Shown: positions 1 to 9,142, counted from the stretch's first letter. The stretch: 64,000 nucleotides of DNA from Actimicrobium sp047621345 (GCA_047621345.1 JBLHLW010000001.1:62001-126000); one strand, 5' to 3'. The notes: a model not told the origin generated them from the letters alone. Made by a program: numbers and translations.

Positions 1-327
1 TGTGGTCGCGCCGCGATGCGGCGTTTCCCGGGGTTGGTGACCAAACGCAAAGTCGCGCGACTGTCGGCGTTTATTACACGCTACTGGCCAAGGATGGATT
101 CGGTGGTGTTGACTGGCGCTGACAGGTCCGATTGTCATCGTGCAATGGTCCGGTCGACCGATGCGGATCACGTTGCTGACCAGAACCGGCACATACCGCT
201 AAGCCAGTAGTAACGCGCAGGCCGGCCACTAACAGGAGGCATCCGATTCAGCCGCGATACTGCTTGGAGTTAGCAGATCGGAATCGTTGTGACACCAGAG
301 GTAGCCAAGTGGGGTTGTCAGGGCGGA
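1..327. other. Unassigned DNA at window start
   Basis: No gene could be supported here. A 64-codon open frame at 16-210 (+) has an unremarkable composition, no recognisable domain and no convincing ribosome binding site. The base composition resembles the surrounding genes, so this may be the end of a decayed gene or a plain intergenic stretch downstream of the minus-strand gene ending at 328. Confidence 0.4.
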
Positions 328-954
328 TCAGTTTTCGGCGAGAGTACTATAAAACACGTAGTCAACGGGTGTTCCGGTCGCCACGCAGCCTGTGTACCGG
401 CCGAATGACTCCTTGCTCATCTTCCCGCTCAGGGAGGTGCTAGTAAGGATCAACGCTTCAGGCGGAATCGCCTCGACGCCGTACAGTTGGAGGTTAATCT
501 GCGAACAAACACCCAACTTCAATCCGTGAACAAAGGCGACGGTTGCGGCCTTGCCGGTACCTACGCCGGGGATCTTCACGGTTCTGCTGATCTGCCAGAT
601 AGGTGGCTTTACAGCCGCAGGTAAATCAAATGCCTTTAATGGCGGATCCTGCTTGGTACCGTAACTCTTTTTTGGATCGAACAGGCCGACATTAGCAGTA
701 ACATCCAGTACAGCGTCTTGCGCTCTTCCACCGTCGAAGATATAGCGGTTGTAAGCATCACGGTGTTCGGCACTTTGCTTGAGTAGAGCAGCGCTCACTA
801 ACTGTGTGTTCGCCCGGGCGAATACTTCCGGATTGACCCGGCTGTCATAAACAAGTGCGGCCCCAGCCAGTACGATCAGTGCAACCGTAAAAAGGAAGAC
901 AGCTACCCTGGTACTACGTTTCCTGAAAAAGTGCTGCTGCGTTGAGGTCTCCAT
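328..954 (-). CDS. Hypothetical membrane-anchored protein
   Basis: This 208-residue protein is not recognised. It has a basic N-terminus, one hydrophobic segment (about residues 16-38) and a long extracytoplasmic remainder. Two cysteines in the last third (in GVCSQ and TGCVAT) could form a disulfide. The N-terminal shape is compatible with a type II membrane anchor or a pilin-like protein, but no prepilin peptidase site is evident. The ATG at 954 is preferred over an upstream GTG at 990 because a GGAG sits about 8 bases before it. It follows the SurA-like gene on the same strand with a gap of about 40 bases, so the two are probably co-transcribed and may act together in the envelope. Confidence 0.6.
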   Translation of the reverse strand: METSTQQHFFRKRSTRVAVFLFTVALIVLAGAALVYDSRVNPEVFARANTQLVSAALLKQSAEHRDAYNRYIFDGGRAQDAVLDVTANVGLFDPKKSYGTKQDPPLKAFDLPAAVKPPIWQISRTVKIPGVGTGKAATVAFVHGLKLGVCSQINLQLYGVEAIPPEALILTSTSLSGKMSKESFGRYTGCVATGTPVDYVFYSTLAEN

Positions 955-995
955 GATCGCGCTCCAGTGACGATTGGGGAAATTGGGCACGCTAA

Positions 996-1826
996 TTAGC
1001 TGCGTAATTCGATTTTTGCCGTTGCTCTGCGTGCCTTGATGTCGGCATTGAGGCGCTCTGCCACCAGCGAGTCCTTGATTTCGTCTTCGAGCTTGACCAG
1101 TTCTGGTTTTGGACTGGTCTTGATGTCTTCGACGTACAGCACCAGTACCCCTTCATGCACCGTGACCGGCTGCAAACACGTTCCGGCCTTCAGTTTCTTG
1201 ATGGCCGCACCTAGTCCGTGCGGCACTTCGGCCAGCGTGACGTAATGCTCGCCACCCTTCCTGAGCCATGTCAGCTTGGCGAGGGCTTCTTTCTTGCCAC
1301 GACTGATACCGTCAAAGACGTCTTGCGTTTTCTTGCCATCGACGGAGATAAATAGTTTCAACTTGTAGGTGGTGAAGTCCTCATCCTTGAGGCGCTTGTC
1401 GTAGAAGAGCTTGATGTCAGTCGCAGTCACACCGTTACGTACCTCGATGGAGCGCTGAGAGAAGAAGACTCCGGCCAGTACTTCATTGCGAGCGCTCTGC
1501 ATGGCAGTCTCGGCCACATGTCGATATAGCTTATTGGCATTGTTTGCTGCTACGACCTTGTTGATCGCACGGTCTAGCGCGACGTCTTTGTTGACTCCTG
1601 TATTCATGAAGGGCAGCAGGTCGGCCTCGACGATCTCGGTACCGTCAACGACGGCAACGATGCGGTTGCTGGCTTTTTTGCTATTGCGGCTCTCCAAGTA
1701 CGATTCTTTCGCCGCCGCTGAACGCAGGATTTCGATACCAATAAACGCGGCACTAGCCAGTACCATCGTGGCAATAAGAACGCTGGCGATGAGAGACTTG
1801 TTGCTGCCAAGTGGGGAGGGTGGCAT
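996..1826 (-). CDS. Membrane-anchored SurA/parvulin-like peptidyl-prolyl isomerase
   Basis: The 276-residue product has a single N-terminal membrane segment, then a SurA-N-like region containing a VAVVDGTEI-type strand, then a divergent PpiC/parvulin-like domain (about residues 130-245) and a charged helical tail. Such proteins act in the periplasm as folding helpers for exported proteins, sometimes for one secreted partner. The parvulin core is poorly conserved, so catalytic activity is uncertain and a pure chaperone role is possible. The start at 1826 is chosen because AAGGA lies 6-7 bases upstream; an in-frame ATG at 1862 has no such site. The neighbouring downstream gene encodes an anchored extracytoplasmic protein that could be its client. 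Confidence 0.6.
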   Translation of the reverse strand: MPPSPLGSNKSLIASVLIATMVLASAAFIGIEILRSAAAKESYLESRNSKKASNRIVAVVDGTEIVEADLLPFMNTGVNKDVALDRAINKVVAANNANKLYRHVAETAMQSARNEVLAGVFFSQRSIEVRNGVTATDIKLFYDKRLKDEDFTTYKLKLFISVDGKKTQDVFDGISRGKKEALAKLTWLRKGGEHYVTLAEVPHGLGAAIKKLKAGTCLQPVTVHEGVLVLYVEDIKTSPKPELVKLEDEIKDSLVAERLNADIKARRATAKIELRS

Positions 1827-2530
1827 GGTTATTCCTTGCGAAGAGGGGTAAAAATTACTCATCGACTGACGAGAACGTCACAAGAAGTACGCTGGCTCTG
1901 GCCGATCATGCACGTCACTATTGGCATGCTTCCATCCCGTAGGCACAGTTGGTCCGGCAGTTGTCGTGGGTGCATCAACGAAATAACTGGTTGGCAGTTC
2001 GCCCCGTAAGTCACGCTCCATAATTTTTCAAAGGTAATCATGCGAGCATGCATTGCCATTCCTTTAGCGGTGTTGTTGCCATAAAAGCAACGCACTGACG
2101 TTGCGATCAAAAGTTACTATTCAGCTTAGATGCTAACCATTAGTCGGTATTAATGGTAGTTCTTTAAGGAAATTATGTTGTTTGAAAACTGTATGTCCCA
2201 TCGTCATCAGTTTTTTTTCGTATTGTTATTCCTGAATAATGAAGTTCTCATGCGACGTCGGGCTGAAGGCCATCCTGTTGTGACCTGTTTTGTCATCAGC
2301 TCATTGCTGTGCTGGCTTGACAACTTCAGGTATCCACACTTACCCTAAATGCCATTCTGGAAGACGTTTGCTCACACTCTGTTAAAGTGATCAATCTAGT
2401 TTTTCCTCCACTGTTTGCCCTGACTTCCAAAGACACCCGTGCCATTTTTTTCCAGAGCAAGATCCTTTACCCATTCCCTATTTAGGCAAGGCGGCGCCAT
2501 GCTCCAGCCAGCCAGCGAGGCAACTGCGGT
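1827..2530. other. Gene-free region between divergent units
   Basis: About 700 bases without a supportable gene. It should hold promoters for the minus-strand SurA-like pair and for zipA. On the plus strand a TTGACA at 2317-2322 is followed after 17-18 bases by a poor -10 (TTACCC/TACCCT), a weak candidate for zipA. At 2185-2218 an AAAACTG/CAGTTTT stem with a 16-base loop runs into a T tract and looks like an intrinsic terminator, though no plus-strand gene precedes it. Confidence 0.35.
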
Positions 2531-3640
2531 ATGACCGACCTACAAGTCAGCTTGATCGCCATTGGTGGCGCGATCGTGATCGCCGTGATTGGTTACAACA
2601 AGTGGCAGGAGTTCAAGGCCAAAAAAAGCGTCGAACGTGCCTTCGCCTCGACCCGGGATGATGTGTTGATGACGCCACCTTCACGTGATGAAGAGATGGC
2701 GGTTCCGGCCGCGCGGCAGGAGCCAGGCTTTTTTTCTGCGGACGAACAGTCGCCTGTGACTGACGGCAGTGCACCGTCTGACGCCAACGGCGTGCCGGTT
2801 GCGGAAGATGCGTTTGCGGTTCCGGCCAGTGCCGCGACGCCGGCGCACAACTTGCCCGTCGATGAGCTAGTTGACTGCCTCATTGCGTTGACATTGGATC
2901 AGCCATTGCGCGGTGAAAAAATCATGGCTGCGTTTCGGGACTTGCGCCAAGCCGGCAGCAAGCCACTCCATACGATAGGCCTGCGTGACGGGTCTCGCTG
3001 GGAATCCATTGCGCACGGGGCGCAATACACTGCGCTGCAGGTCGGTGTGCAGTTGGCTAACCGGTCCTCTTCCCTCAATGAAATCGAATACTCCGAATTG
3101 GTGATGGCATTGCGTACGGTCGCTGAAGAGCTCGGTGCCGATCCGGATATCCCGGACATGAAGCACGTGATGCAAAGCGCGCGTGCTTTGCATCAGTTCA
3201 TTACTGAATTCGATGCGCATCTGAGCGTCAATATCCAGTCCAATGGTGCGCCTTGGTTGATTAGCACCTTGCTCATCGCCCTCGAAAAACAGGGTTTCGA
3301 TTTGCGTCCCGAGGGACGGTTGGTGATGCCGGACGGCGAAGGTGACGTACTGTTTTCGTTGTCGACCAATGTCACATTGGCGGCCGACACGACGTCGCGC
3401 CTGACATTGCTACTGGATGTGCCGCGCGTCGCGCAGGCCCACAATGGCTTCGGCGCCCTGACTGCTTGTGCCCGTTCGTTGGCTCTGCGCATGGACGGTA
3501 CGGTAGTCGACGACGGCAGCCAGCCGTTGTCTGAACAGGCGCTGTCCGACATCGCTGTTCAGGTCGATGAGTTTTACGCCAACATGACCGCGGCGGATAT
3601 TCCGGCAGGTTCTGTCCGTGCGCTGCGCTTGTTTAGCTGA
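2531..3640 (+). CDS. zipA: Cell division protein ZipA
   Basis: ZipA is an inner-membrane protein that tethers FtsZ to the membrane and stabilises the Z ring. This 369-residue protein shows the expected plan: an N-terminal transmembrane segment (about residues 5-21), a short basic stretch, a Pro/Ala-rich linker (about 40-115) and a globular C-terminal domain (about 220-360) matching the FtsZ-binding fold. It sits immediately upstream of ligA (2-base gap), the arrangement seen in many Burkholderiales. Sequence similarity across ZipA proteins is low, so the call rests on architecture plus context. Confidence 0.88.
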   Translation: MTDLQVSLIAIGGAIVIAVIGYNKWQEFKAKKSVERAFASTRDDVLMTPPSRDEEMAVPAARQEPGFFSADEQSPVTDGSAPSDANGVPVAEDAFAVPASAATPAHNLPVDELVDCLIALTLDQPLRGEKIMAAFRDLRQAGSKPLHTIGLRDGSRWESIAHGAQYTALQVGVQLANRSSSLNEIEYSELVMALRTVAEELGADPDIPDMKHVMQSARALHQFITEFDAHLSVNIQSNGAPWLISTLLIALEKQGFDLRPEGRLVMPDGEGDVLFSLSTNVTLAADTTSRLTLLLDVPRVAQAHNGFGALTACARSLALRMDGTVVDDGSQPLSEQALSDIAVQVDEFYANMTAADIPAGSVRALRLFS

Positions 3641-3642
3641 TC

Positions 3643-5682
3643 ATGGCCACAGTTGCATCGATTGATCCGGCTGCCCGTGCAGCGGATTTGCGCAGACTAC
3701 TGGATCGGCACGCCCATGCCTACTACGTGCTTGATACGCCGACGATTCCAGACGTCGATTACGATTTGCTGTTTCGGGAGCTCGAGACACTTGAAGCGCT
3801 TCATCCGGAACTGGTGACCACTGATTCGCCGACGCGCCGTGTCGGCGCGCCGCCCTTGCCAGAATTTGTTCAGGTGCGGCATTCGGTACCGATGTTGTCG
3901 CTGTCGAACGGGTTTGCCGATGACGATGTGGTCGCTTTCGATCGCCGCGTACGGGATGGTCTGCAGGAGACCAGTGAGGTGGCTTATGCCGCTGAACTTA
4001 AGTTCGATGGCTTGGCGATCAACTTGCGCTATGAAGCCGGTGTGCTGGTCGAAGCGGCCACTCGTGGCGATGGCAGCACAGGGGAAAACGTCACCATCAA
4101 CATCCGCACAATACGCGGCATCCCGTTGCGTCTGCATACGGAGACGCCACCAGCAATCCTTGATGTGCGCGGTGAAGTGTTGTTATACAAGGCCGATTTT
4201 GCCAGCCTGAATGCGCGCCAGCGCGCCGCCGGGCTCAAGGAGTTCGCTAATCCGCGTAACGCAGCCGCTGGCAGCCTACGCCAGCTTGATTCGCGCATTA
4301 CGGCACAGCGGGCGCTGCGTTTTTTTGCGTATGGCATCGGCACACTCGCCGGTACAGCGATGCCGGCCTCGCACTCGGGTTTGCTGGACTGGTACCGCAC
4401 ACTCGGTATCCCGGTTTGCGACGAGCGCAAGGTCGTGCATGGCGCGGCCGGATTGCTCGACTTTTATCGCGAGATCGGCACTAGGCGCGCTACCTTGCCC
4501 TACGAAATTGATGGCGTCGTCTACAAGGTCGATGCTGCTATCCAACAGCAACAACTGGGGTTCGTCGCACGTGCTCCGCGCTACGCACTGGCGCACAAGT
4601 TTCCGGCCGAAGAAGCCAGCACCGTGGTGCAGGGCATCGATGTACAGGTCGGTCGCACTGGCGCCATCACGCCAGTGGCGCGACTGGTGCCGGTGGCGGT
4701 GGGAGGCGTGATCGTTACCAACGCCACGCTGCACAATGAAGATGAAGTGCGGCGCAAGGATATCCGTATCGGTGACACGGTCATCGTGCGCCGCGCTGGT
4801 GACGTCATCCCCGAAGTCGTCTCTTACATTGCCGACTCGCGCGGCCCGGATGTCATGGAATTCGTCATGCCGACCGTTTGTCCTGTGTGCGGCTCGGCCA
4901 TTGTCCGGCTCGACGAGGAAGCCATTGCGCGCTGTTCTGGCGGCTGGATAAAGTGTGCCGCGCAGCGCAAGGGTGGCTTGCTGCACTTCGTCTCACGCCG
5001 CGCGATGGATATCGAAGGGTTGGGTGAGCAGCTGGTCGTGCAATTGGTCGATCGCGAAGTCATCCGCACGCCGGCCGACCTGTACAAACTTGGTCTGGTT
5101 GGTTTGTCGGAACTGGCTCGCATGGCCGACAAGTCGGCACGCAACGTGCTGGCCGCGCTCGAAAAATCGAAATCAACCACACTGGCACGCTTCATTTACG
5201 CGCTCGGAATTCGTCATGTCGGCGAAGCCACCGCAAAAGAACTGGCGGCGCATTTTGGTCGGCTCGACGCTGTGATGGTGGCCACTGATGAACAATTGCT
5301 GGAGGTAGCCGATGTCGGCCCGGTCGTCGCTGGCTCCATCCTTGAATTTTTTGCTGATCCGCTCAATGTGGAACTGGTCGAGCAATTGCGCGCGGCCGGA
5401 GTGCACTGGACAGAGCATGCAAGTCGGCAAGTGATCAGCCTGCCGCAAAGTGGCAAGACCTTCGTGCTAACGGGGACCTTGCCAACGCTCGGGCGCGACG
5501 AAGCCGCCATGCTGATCGAAGCGGCCGGTGGCAAGGTGGCCGGTTCGGTCTCGAAAAAAACCAGTTATGTGGTGGCCGGCAGCGATGCCGGCAGCAAGCT
5601 CGCCAAGGCCCAGGAGCTTGGCCTGACGATACTCGACGAAGCCGGACTGATCGAACTTTTGAAAGCAGATCCTGATGCGTAA
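3643..5682 (+). CDS. ligA: NAD+-dependent DNA ligase LigA
   Basis: LigA seals nicks during replication and repair using NAD+ as cofactor. The 679-residue protein has the Ia domain at the N-terminus, the adenylation motif LKFDGLAI with the nucleotide-accepting lysine (about residue 120), an OB fold, a four-cysteine zinc finger (about 410-437), helix-hairpin-helix repeats and a C-terminal BRCT domain (about 597-675). The second cysteine pair of the finger is spaced CSGGWIKC (six residues between) instead of the usual five. It is co-directional with zipA and its last 8 bases overlap galU. Confidence 0.97.
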   Translation: MATVASIDPAARAADLRRLLDRHAHAYYVLDTPTIPDVDYDLLFRELETLEALHPELVTTDSPTRRVGAPPLPEFVQVRHSVPMLSLSNGFADDDVVAFDRRVRDGLQETSEVAYAAELKFDGLAINLRYEAGVLVEAATRGDGSTGENVTINIRTIRGIPLRLHTETPPAILDVRGEVLLYKADFASLNARQRAAGLKEFANPRNAAAGSLRQLDSRITAQRALRFFAYGIGTLAGTAMPASHSGLLDWYRTLGIPVCDERKVVHGAAGLLDFYREIGTRRATLPYEIDGVVYKVDAAIQQQQLGFVARAPRYALAHKFPAEEASTVVQGIDVQVGRTGAITPVARLVPVAVGGVIVTNATLHNEDEVRRKDIRIGDTVIVRRAGDVIPEVVSYIADSRGPDVMEFVMPTVCPVCGSAIVRLDEEAIARCSGGWIKCAAQRKGGLLHFVSRRAMDIEGLGEQLVVQLVDREVIRTPADLYKLGLVGLSELARMADKSARNVLAALEKSKSTTLARFIYALGIRHVGEATAKELAAHFGRLDAVMVATDEQLLEVADVGPVVAGSILEFFADPLNVELVEQLRAAGVHWTEHASRQVISLPQSGKTFVLTGTLPTLGRDEAAMLIEAAGGKVAGSVSKKTSYVVAGSDAGSKLAKAQELGLTILDEAGLIELLKADPDA

Positions 5683-6550
5683 AATCAAGAAAGCCGTCTT
5701 CCCGGTTGCCGGCCTTGGCAGCCGTTTTCTGCCAGCGACCAAAGCGCAGCCAAAAGAGATGTTGCCTATCGTCGACAAGCCATTGATCCAGTACGCGGTC
5801 GAAGAAGCTGTTGCAGCGGGTATCACTGAAATGATCTTCATCACGGGGCGCAACAAGCGAGCCATCGAAGACCACTTCGACAAGGCCTACGAGCTGGAAG
5901 CCGAACTCGAGGCAGCTGGCAAGAAACAGCTGCTAGAGATGGTGCAAAACGTGATCCCCAAGCACATCTCCTGCATTTACATCCGCCAGTCCGCCGCCCT
6001 CGGCCTTGGCCATGCGGTGCTGTGCGCGCGGCCAGTGGTCGGCAACGAACCATTCGCGGTCCTGCTAGCCGACGACTTCATGGATGTGCCAGACGGCACG
6101 GCGCCGGTGCTGGCGCAGATGACGGATATTTTTTCACGTCAGGGCTCCAGCCTGCTGGCGGTGCAAAATGTGCCGCGTGCCGATACGCGGCAATACGGCA
6201 TTGTCAGCGTCTCGCCTTTCGCCAAGATGCTCGAGCAAGTCAATGCGATCGTCGAAAAACCGGCCGCCGATGTGGCGCCATCAACGCTGGCCGTGGTGGG
6301 GCGCTACGTGCTGACCAACGGAATTTTTGATTATCTTGAAAAGCTCGAGCAAGGCGCTGGTGGCGAACTGCAATTGACCGATGGCATTTCGGCGATGATC
6401 GACTCCGAGCGCGTGCTAGCGTATCGCTACGAAGGCCAGCGTTACGATTGCGGTTCCAAGCTGGGTTACCTGAAAGCGTCGATGGCGATGGGCCTGAAGC
6501 ATCCGGAAACCGGCAAAGCTTTTACTGATTACCTGGAGAGTCTGCGATGA
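5675..6550 (+). CDS. galU: UTP--glucose-1-phosphate uridylyltransferase
   Basis: GalU makes UDP-glucose from UTP and glucose-1-phosphate in the cytoplasm, feeding envelope polysaccharide and galactose metabolism. The 291-residue length is typical. The N-terminal nucleotide-binding signature is intact (VAGLGSRFLPATKA, then PKEMLPIVDKP), as are the central ADDF and GRYVL segments. The start lies inside the last codons of ligA (8-base overlap) and its stop overlaps def by 4 bases, so translation of ligA-galU-def is probably coupled. Confidence 0.96.
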   Translation: MRKIKKAVFPVAGLGSRFLPATKAQPKEMLPIVDKPLIQYAVEEAVAAGITEMIFITGRNKRAIEDHFDKAYELEAELEAAGKKQLLEMVQNVIPKHISCIYIRQSAALGLGHAVLCARPVVGNEPFAVLLADDFMDVPDGTAPVLAQMTDIFSRQGSSLLAVQNVPRADTRQYGIVSVSPFAKMLEQVNAIVEKPAADVAPSTLAVVGRYVLTNGIFDYLEKLEQGAGGELQLTDGISAMIDSERVLAYRYEGQRYDCGSKLGYLKASMAMGLKHPETGKAFTDYLESLR

Positions 6551-7083
6551 CAGTACGTGAAATTTTAAAAATGGGTGACCCACGCCTGCTGCGCGTGGCC
6601 GAGCCAGTGACCGAGTTCGATACGCCGGCCATGCGCCTGCTGATCGCCGACATGTTCGAGACCATGCACGCAGTCAATGGTGCCGGCTTGGCCGCACCGC
6701 AGATCGGCGTCAATTTGCAGCTGGTAATTTATGGCTCGCGCAATAACGTGCGTTATCCCGAGGCTCCCGAAGTACCGGAAACCATCCTGATCAATCCGGT
6801 GCTCACCCCATTGTCGGACGAGATCGTCGAGAACTGGGAAGGTTGTCTGTCAGTGCCCGGTTTGCGTGGCGTAGTGCCGCGCTGGAATGCGCTGCATTAC
6901 GAAGGCGTCGACCAGTTTGGCGCTGTCATCAGTCGTGACGTCGAGGGTTTTCATGCGCGCGTCGTACAGCACGAATGCGACCATCTCATCGGCATGTTGT
7001 ATCCGATGCGCGTCACCGATTTCAGTCGCTTCGGTTACACGAGTGTGCTGTTTCCCGAGCTTGACGGCGATGAGGACGATTGA
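6547..7083 (+). CDS. def: Peptide deformylase
   Basis: Removes the formyl group from the initiator methionine of nascent proteins. All three metalloenzyme motifs are visible in the 178-residue product: GAGLAAPQIG, EGCLSV (metal-ligand cysteine) and QHECDH (two metal-ligand histidines and the catalytic glutamate). The third motif has Cys where many family members have Phe. The start overlaps the galU stop (ATGA). It is the last gene of the zipA-ligA-galU-def run. A def paralogue beside fmt is common in these bacteria, so this may be one of two copies. Confidence 0.95.
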   Translation: MTVREILKMGDPRLLRVAEPVTEFDTPAMRLLIADMFETMHAVNGAGLAAPQIGVNLQLVIYGSRNNVRYPEAPEVPETILINPVLTPLSDEIVENWEGCLSVPGLRGVVPRWNALHYEGVDQFGAVISRDVEGFHARVVQHECDHLIGMLYPMRVTDFSRFGYTSVLFPELDGDEDD

Positions 7084-7297
7084 ATCCTGCGACTAGCGAA
7101 ATTGGCACAAATGAATTTGGTTGGTTTGATCAATACATTCAGGTTAATGGCGATCGGGACTTTCGCATGGAACGGATTAGATCGAGCCATTGTAAGAATA
7201 ACGTCACTTGCAGATACAGAAATAGAGTGTTGATTTGGGTTGGAAACAGGGGATGTAACCTAGTTGGAAAATACACGGTGAAGTCTTCAGTCAAAAA

Positions 7298-7327
7298 GAA
7301 AGACTCCCACTGCCTCGGGAATCTTTC
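7298..7327 (-). terminator. Intrinsic terminator of PEP-CTERM gene
   Basis: An 11-bp inverted repeat (7298-7308 with 7317-7327, one G-T/mismatch position) has an 8-base loop and, read on the minus strand, runs into a T-rich tract at 7297-7293. It lies 10 bases beyond the stop of the minus-strand PEP-CTERM gene. Confidence 0.7.
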
Positions 7328-7336
7328 CAGCAAAAA

Positions 7337-7894
7337 CTAAATCACTGTTTTTTTATTAGATTTTCGGCGGGCCACAAATCCCATCAAAGCTAAACCTGCA
7401 ATCATCATTGCATAAGTTTCTGGTTCCGGTACCGCAGTTACCCCTGCTGTTAAGCTCACGTTTGATAGCCTGTTATATGCGGGTAAATTTTGTCCCAAAA
7501 ATGTTAGCATATCGTTTCCTGTCGCAGTGACGTTGAAACTGTAGTGCTGTAAGTCGCTCGGGGCATTCACGGTGTTCAAAATCGCACCATTCCATATCGC
7601 AGATTGATACCCAGCGTTGGCTGAATAATCAAACGATAGTATTGCAATACCAATTGCACCGATCACATTTTGTGACAAAGTTCCTCCGGCTTGCGTAGTG
7701 TCACCTTCAAAATAGGAATTATTTTCAAAATAGCGGAAGTTCGATGTAGTCGTCCATCCTGTTTGGCTATTTGTTATGGTTGATGCGTTGTCATTAAACG
7801 TACCGTTCACAATGTATTCAGTTGCTTGTGCGTTTCCGAAAAGCAATATTGTCAGAAGAGCCGTCATGATGACTAGTCTTTTAAAAAAGCTCAT
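7337..7894 (-). CDS. PEP-CTERM sorting domain protein
   Basis: This 185-residue exported protein has a signal peptide (MSFFKRLVIM then a hydrophobic core, cleavage near AQA-TE), a beta-rich Asn/Thr/Ser-rich body, and a C-terminal PEP-CTERM tripartite signal: VPEPETYAM, a hydrophobic helix and a basic RRKSNKK tail. Proteins of this kind are handled by an exosortase (EpsH/XrtA family) and are usually tied to exopolysaccharide and biofilm matrix. No exosortase is in the window. AGGGA lies 6 bases before the start. The gene and its flanks are much richer in A+T than the neighbouring housekeeping genes, which suggests transfer or relaxed selection. Confidence 0.88.
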   Translation of the reverse strand: MSFFKRLVIMTALLTILLFGNAQATEYIVNGTFNDNASTITNSQTGWTTTSNFRYFENNSYFEGDTTQAGGTLSQNVIGAIGIAILSFDYSANAGYQSAIWNGAILNTVNAPSDLQHYSFNVTATGNDMLTFLGQNLPAYNRLSNVSLTAGVTAVPEPETYAMMIAGLALMGFVARRKSNKKTVI

Positions 7895-8362
7895 TTTTAT
7901 TCCCTGATTTATTTTTAGAAAAAAAATTTAATTTAATTTTTAGAGTTGTATATTGACAAAATTATTATTAATGAGTCTATTTTTATATGGCCATATTTTT
8001 TCTTTCTTCCTTTAGTAAAATAAAATTGAAAATTATTTGTTTTTTTGTTTCAAATAATTTTAAAAATTTAATTGGTGATTATTTCTTCATATCCAAAAAA
8101 ATATCACCAAAGGGACATGTCAGTATTTTTAATTTTTCATCTTTAAAAATAGTGTTTTTATAGTAACACTTTAAAACGCAAGTAGAGCATTCGATTAGAA
8201 TCTTTTTTTATAGTAACAAATTAAATGCTACTTAACGATGCCTTGATTGGTTAGCCGGTTATCTGTTTTAATTTGTGCATAAATAAAAATAAATATATTT
8301 ATTTAATAAATTTAACATTTCTTAAATAACGTAATTTTGCGGTGCCGAATTGAGATTTCTAA
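7895..8362. other. AT-rich intergenic region upstream of PEP-CTERM gene
   Basis: A very AT-rich stretch with no coding frame. It presumably contains the PEP-CTERM gene promoter. A 14-base direct repeat (TTTTTATAGTAACA) occurs at 8155-8168 and 8205-8218, exactly 50 bases apart. No sigma-54 type GG/GC promoter was found by eye. Confidence 0.5.
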
Positions 8363-8635
8363 TTAAAGGTGTTTGTTACATCTGACGGCTCGATAGACGT
8401 ATTCAGTCAGCAGCCTGTCGGTTGTTTTGTTGATGCGAATGTAGTGGCCTAGGTGATGACTATCGACATTGACGCCACCCTCAGCATTCGATGGTATCGA
8501 AACCGATTGAATGCAGTTCAATAGTGAGGGAAGCAAAAAGAAGTACCGGTTATCGAGTCGCACAGCCGTGTCGCTCAGAATTTCGTTTGCTGGCCGGTTA
8601 GGTCGGGTTTCTTTCGGAGTGGTCTGCTTTAACAC
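8363..8635 (-). CDS. Doubtful hypothetical protein
   Basis: A 90-codon open frame starting at GTG, with no clear ribosome binding site and no recognisable domain. Its base composition returns to the genome norm after the AT-rich island. It could be a remnant of a longer gene or a chance frame; it is listed only because the region holds nothing else. Confidence 0.2.
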   Translation of the reverse strand: MLKQTTPKETRPNRPANEILSDTAVRLDNRYFFLLPSLLNCIQSVSIPSNAEGGVNVDSHHLGHYIRINKTTDRLLTEYVYRAVRCNKHL

Positions 8636-8710
8636 CTACCGTAGCCGCCGCCGGGTGCTTTTCCCATGAATCAACTCAATCTTATGTCGATTACGATTCC
8701 GTGATGGCCG

Positions 8711-9142
8711 TCAAGGGGCGTGGTGGCGATCATGGCGCGTGATGCGCCATATCCAGAGGATCAGCAACCCTTGCAAAGGCAGTCGCAGCCACAGCAGCGC
8801 GAGCAGCCAGGCCGATTTGGCTGCTTGCTGCGCCTCGATCAGCATCTGAATGTTGGCAGGCAGGACTGCCAGTGACAGCAAAATCAGACCTATCCCTGCG
8901 GCCATTCTTGTCCGCACCCACAATACGCCGAGACCACCTGCTATTTCGCATAGCCCGCTCAGGGCAACGAGTTCGTCATGCCACGGTATCCACGTCGGCA
9001 TCGTGCTAGCGTATTGCGCCGGAAAAATAAAATGTAGAACACCGGCCACAATAAAAAACAGCCCGAGCAGCGCGCGCTGCCAGAAAAAATTCATAGAAGG
9101 AACGACCGGTGATGTCGTGGTGACGTGGGAAACCTTCGTCAT
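8711..9142 (-). CDS. DoxX-like integral membrane protein
   Basis: A 143-residue protein with four predicted membrane helices; the segment from WQRALLGLFF through GVLHFIFPAQY is characteristic of DoxX/SURF4-related small membrane proteins, whose biochemical role is mostly unknown (some are tied to oxidative stress or quinone-linked functions). The start at 9142 overlaps the stop of the upstream PPK2 gene by 4 bases (ATGA), implying translational coupling. An internal Met at 9094 lacks a good ribosome binding site. It is the last gene of the long N-ATPase/acetate/polyphosphate run. Confidence 0.75.
   Translation of the reverse strand: MTKVSHVTTTSPVVPSMNFFWQRALLGLFFIVAGVLHFIFPAQYASTMPTWIPWHDELVALSGLCEIAGGLGVLWVRTRMAAGIGLILLSLAVLPANIQMLIEAQQAAKSAWLLALLWLRLPLQGLLILWIWRITRHDRHHAP

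Noticed and set aside
16..210. 64-codon plus frame at the window start
   Set aside because: No recognisable domain, poor start context, and composition like random GC-rich sequence.
1859..2110. 83-codon minus frame whose stop overlaps the upstream ATG of the SurA-like gene
   Set aside because: No domain or ribosome site; the overlap concerns a start (1862) that is less likely than 1826.
7080..7340. 86-codon plus frame after def
   Set aside because: Covers the PEP-CTERM terminator on the other strand and looks non-protein-like; no ribosome site.
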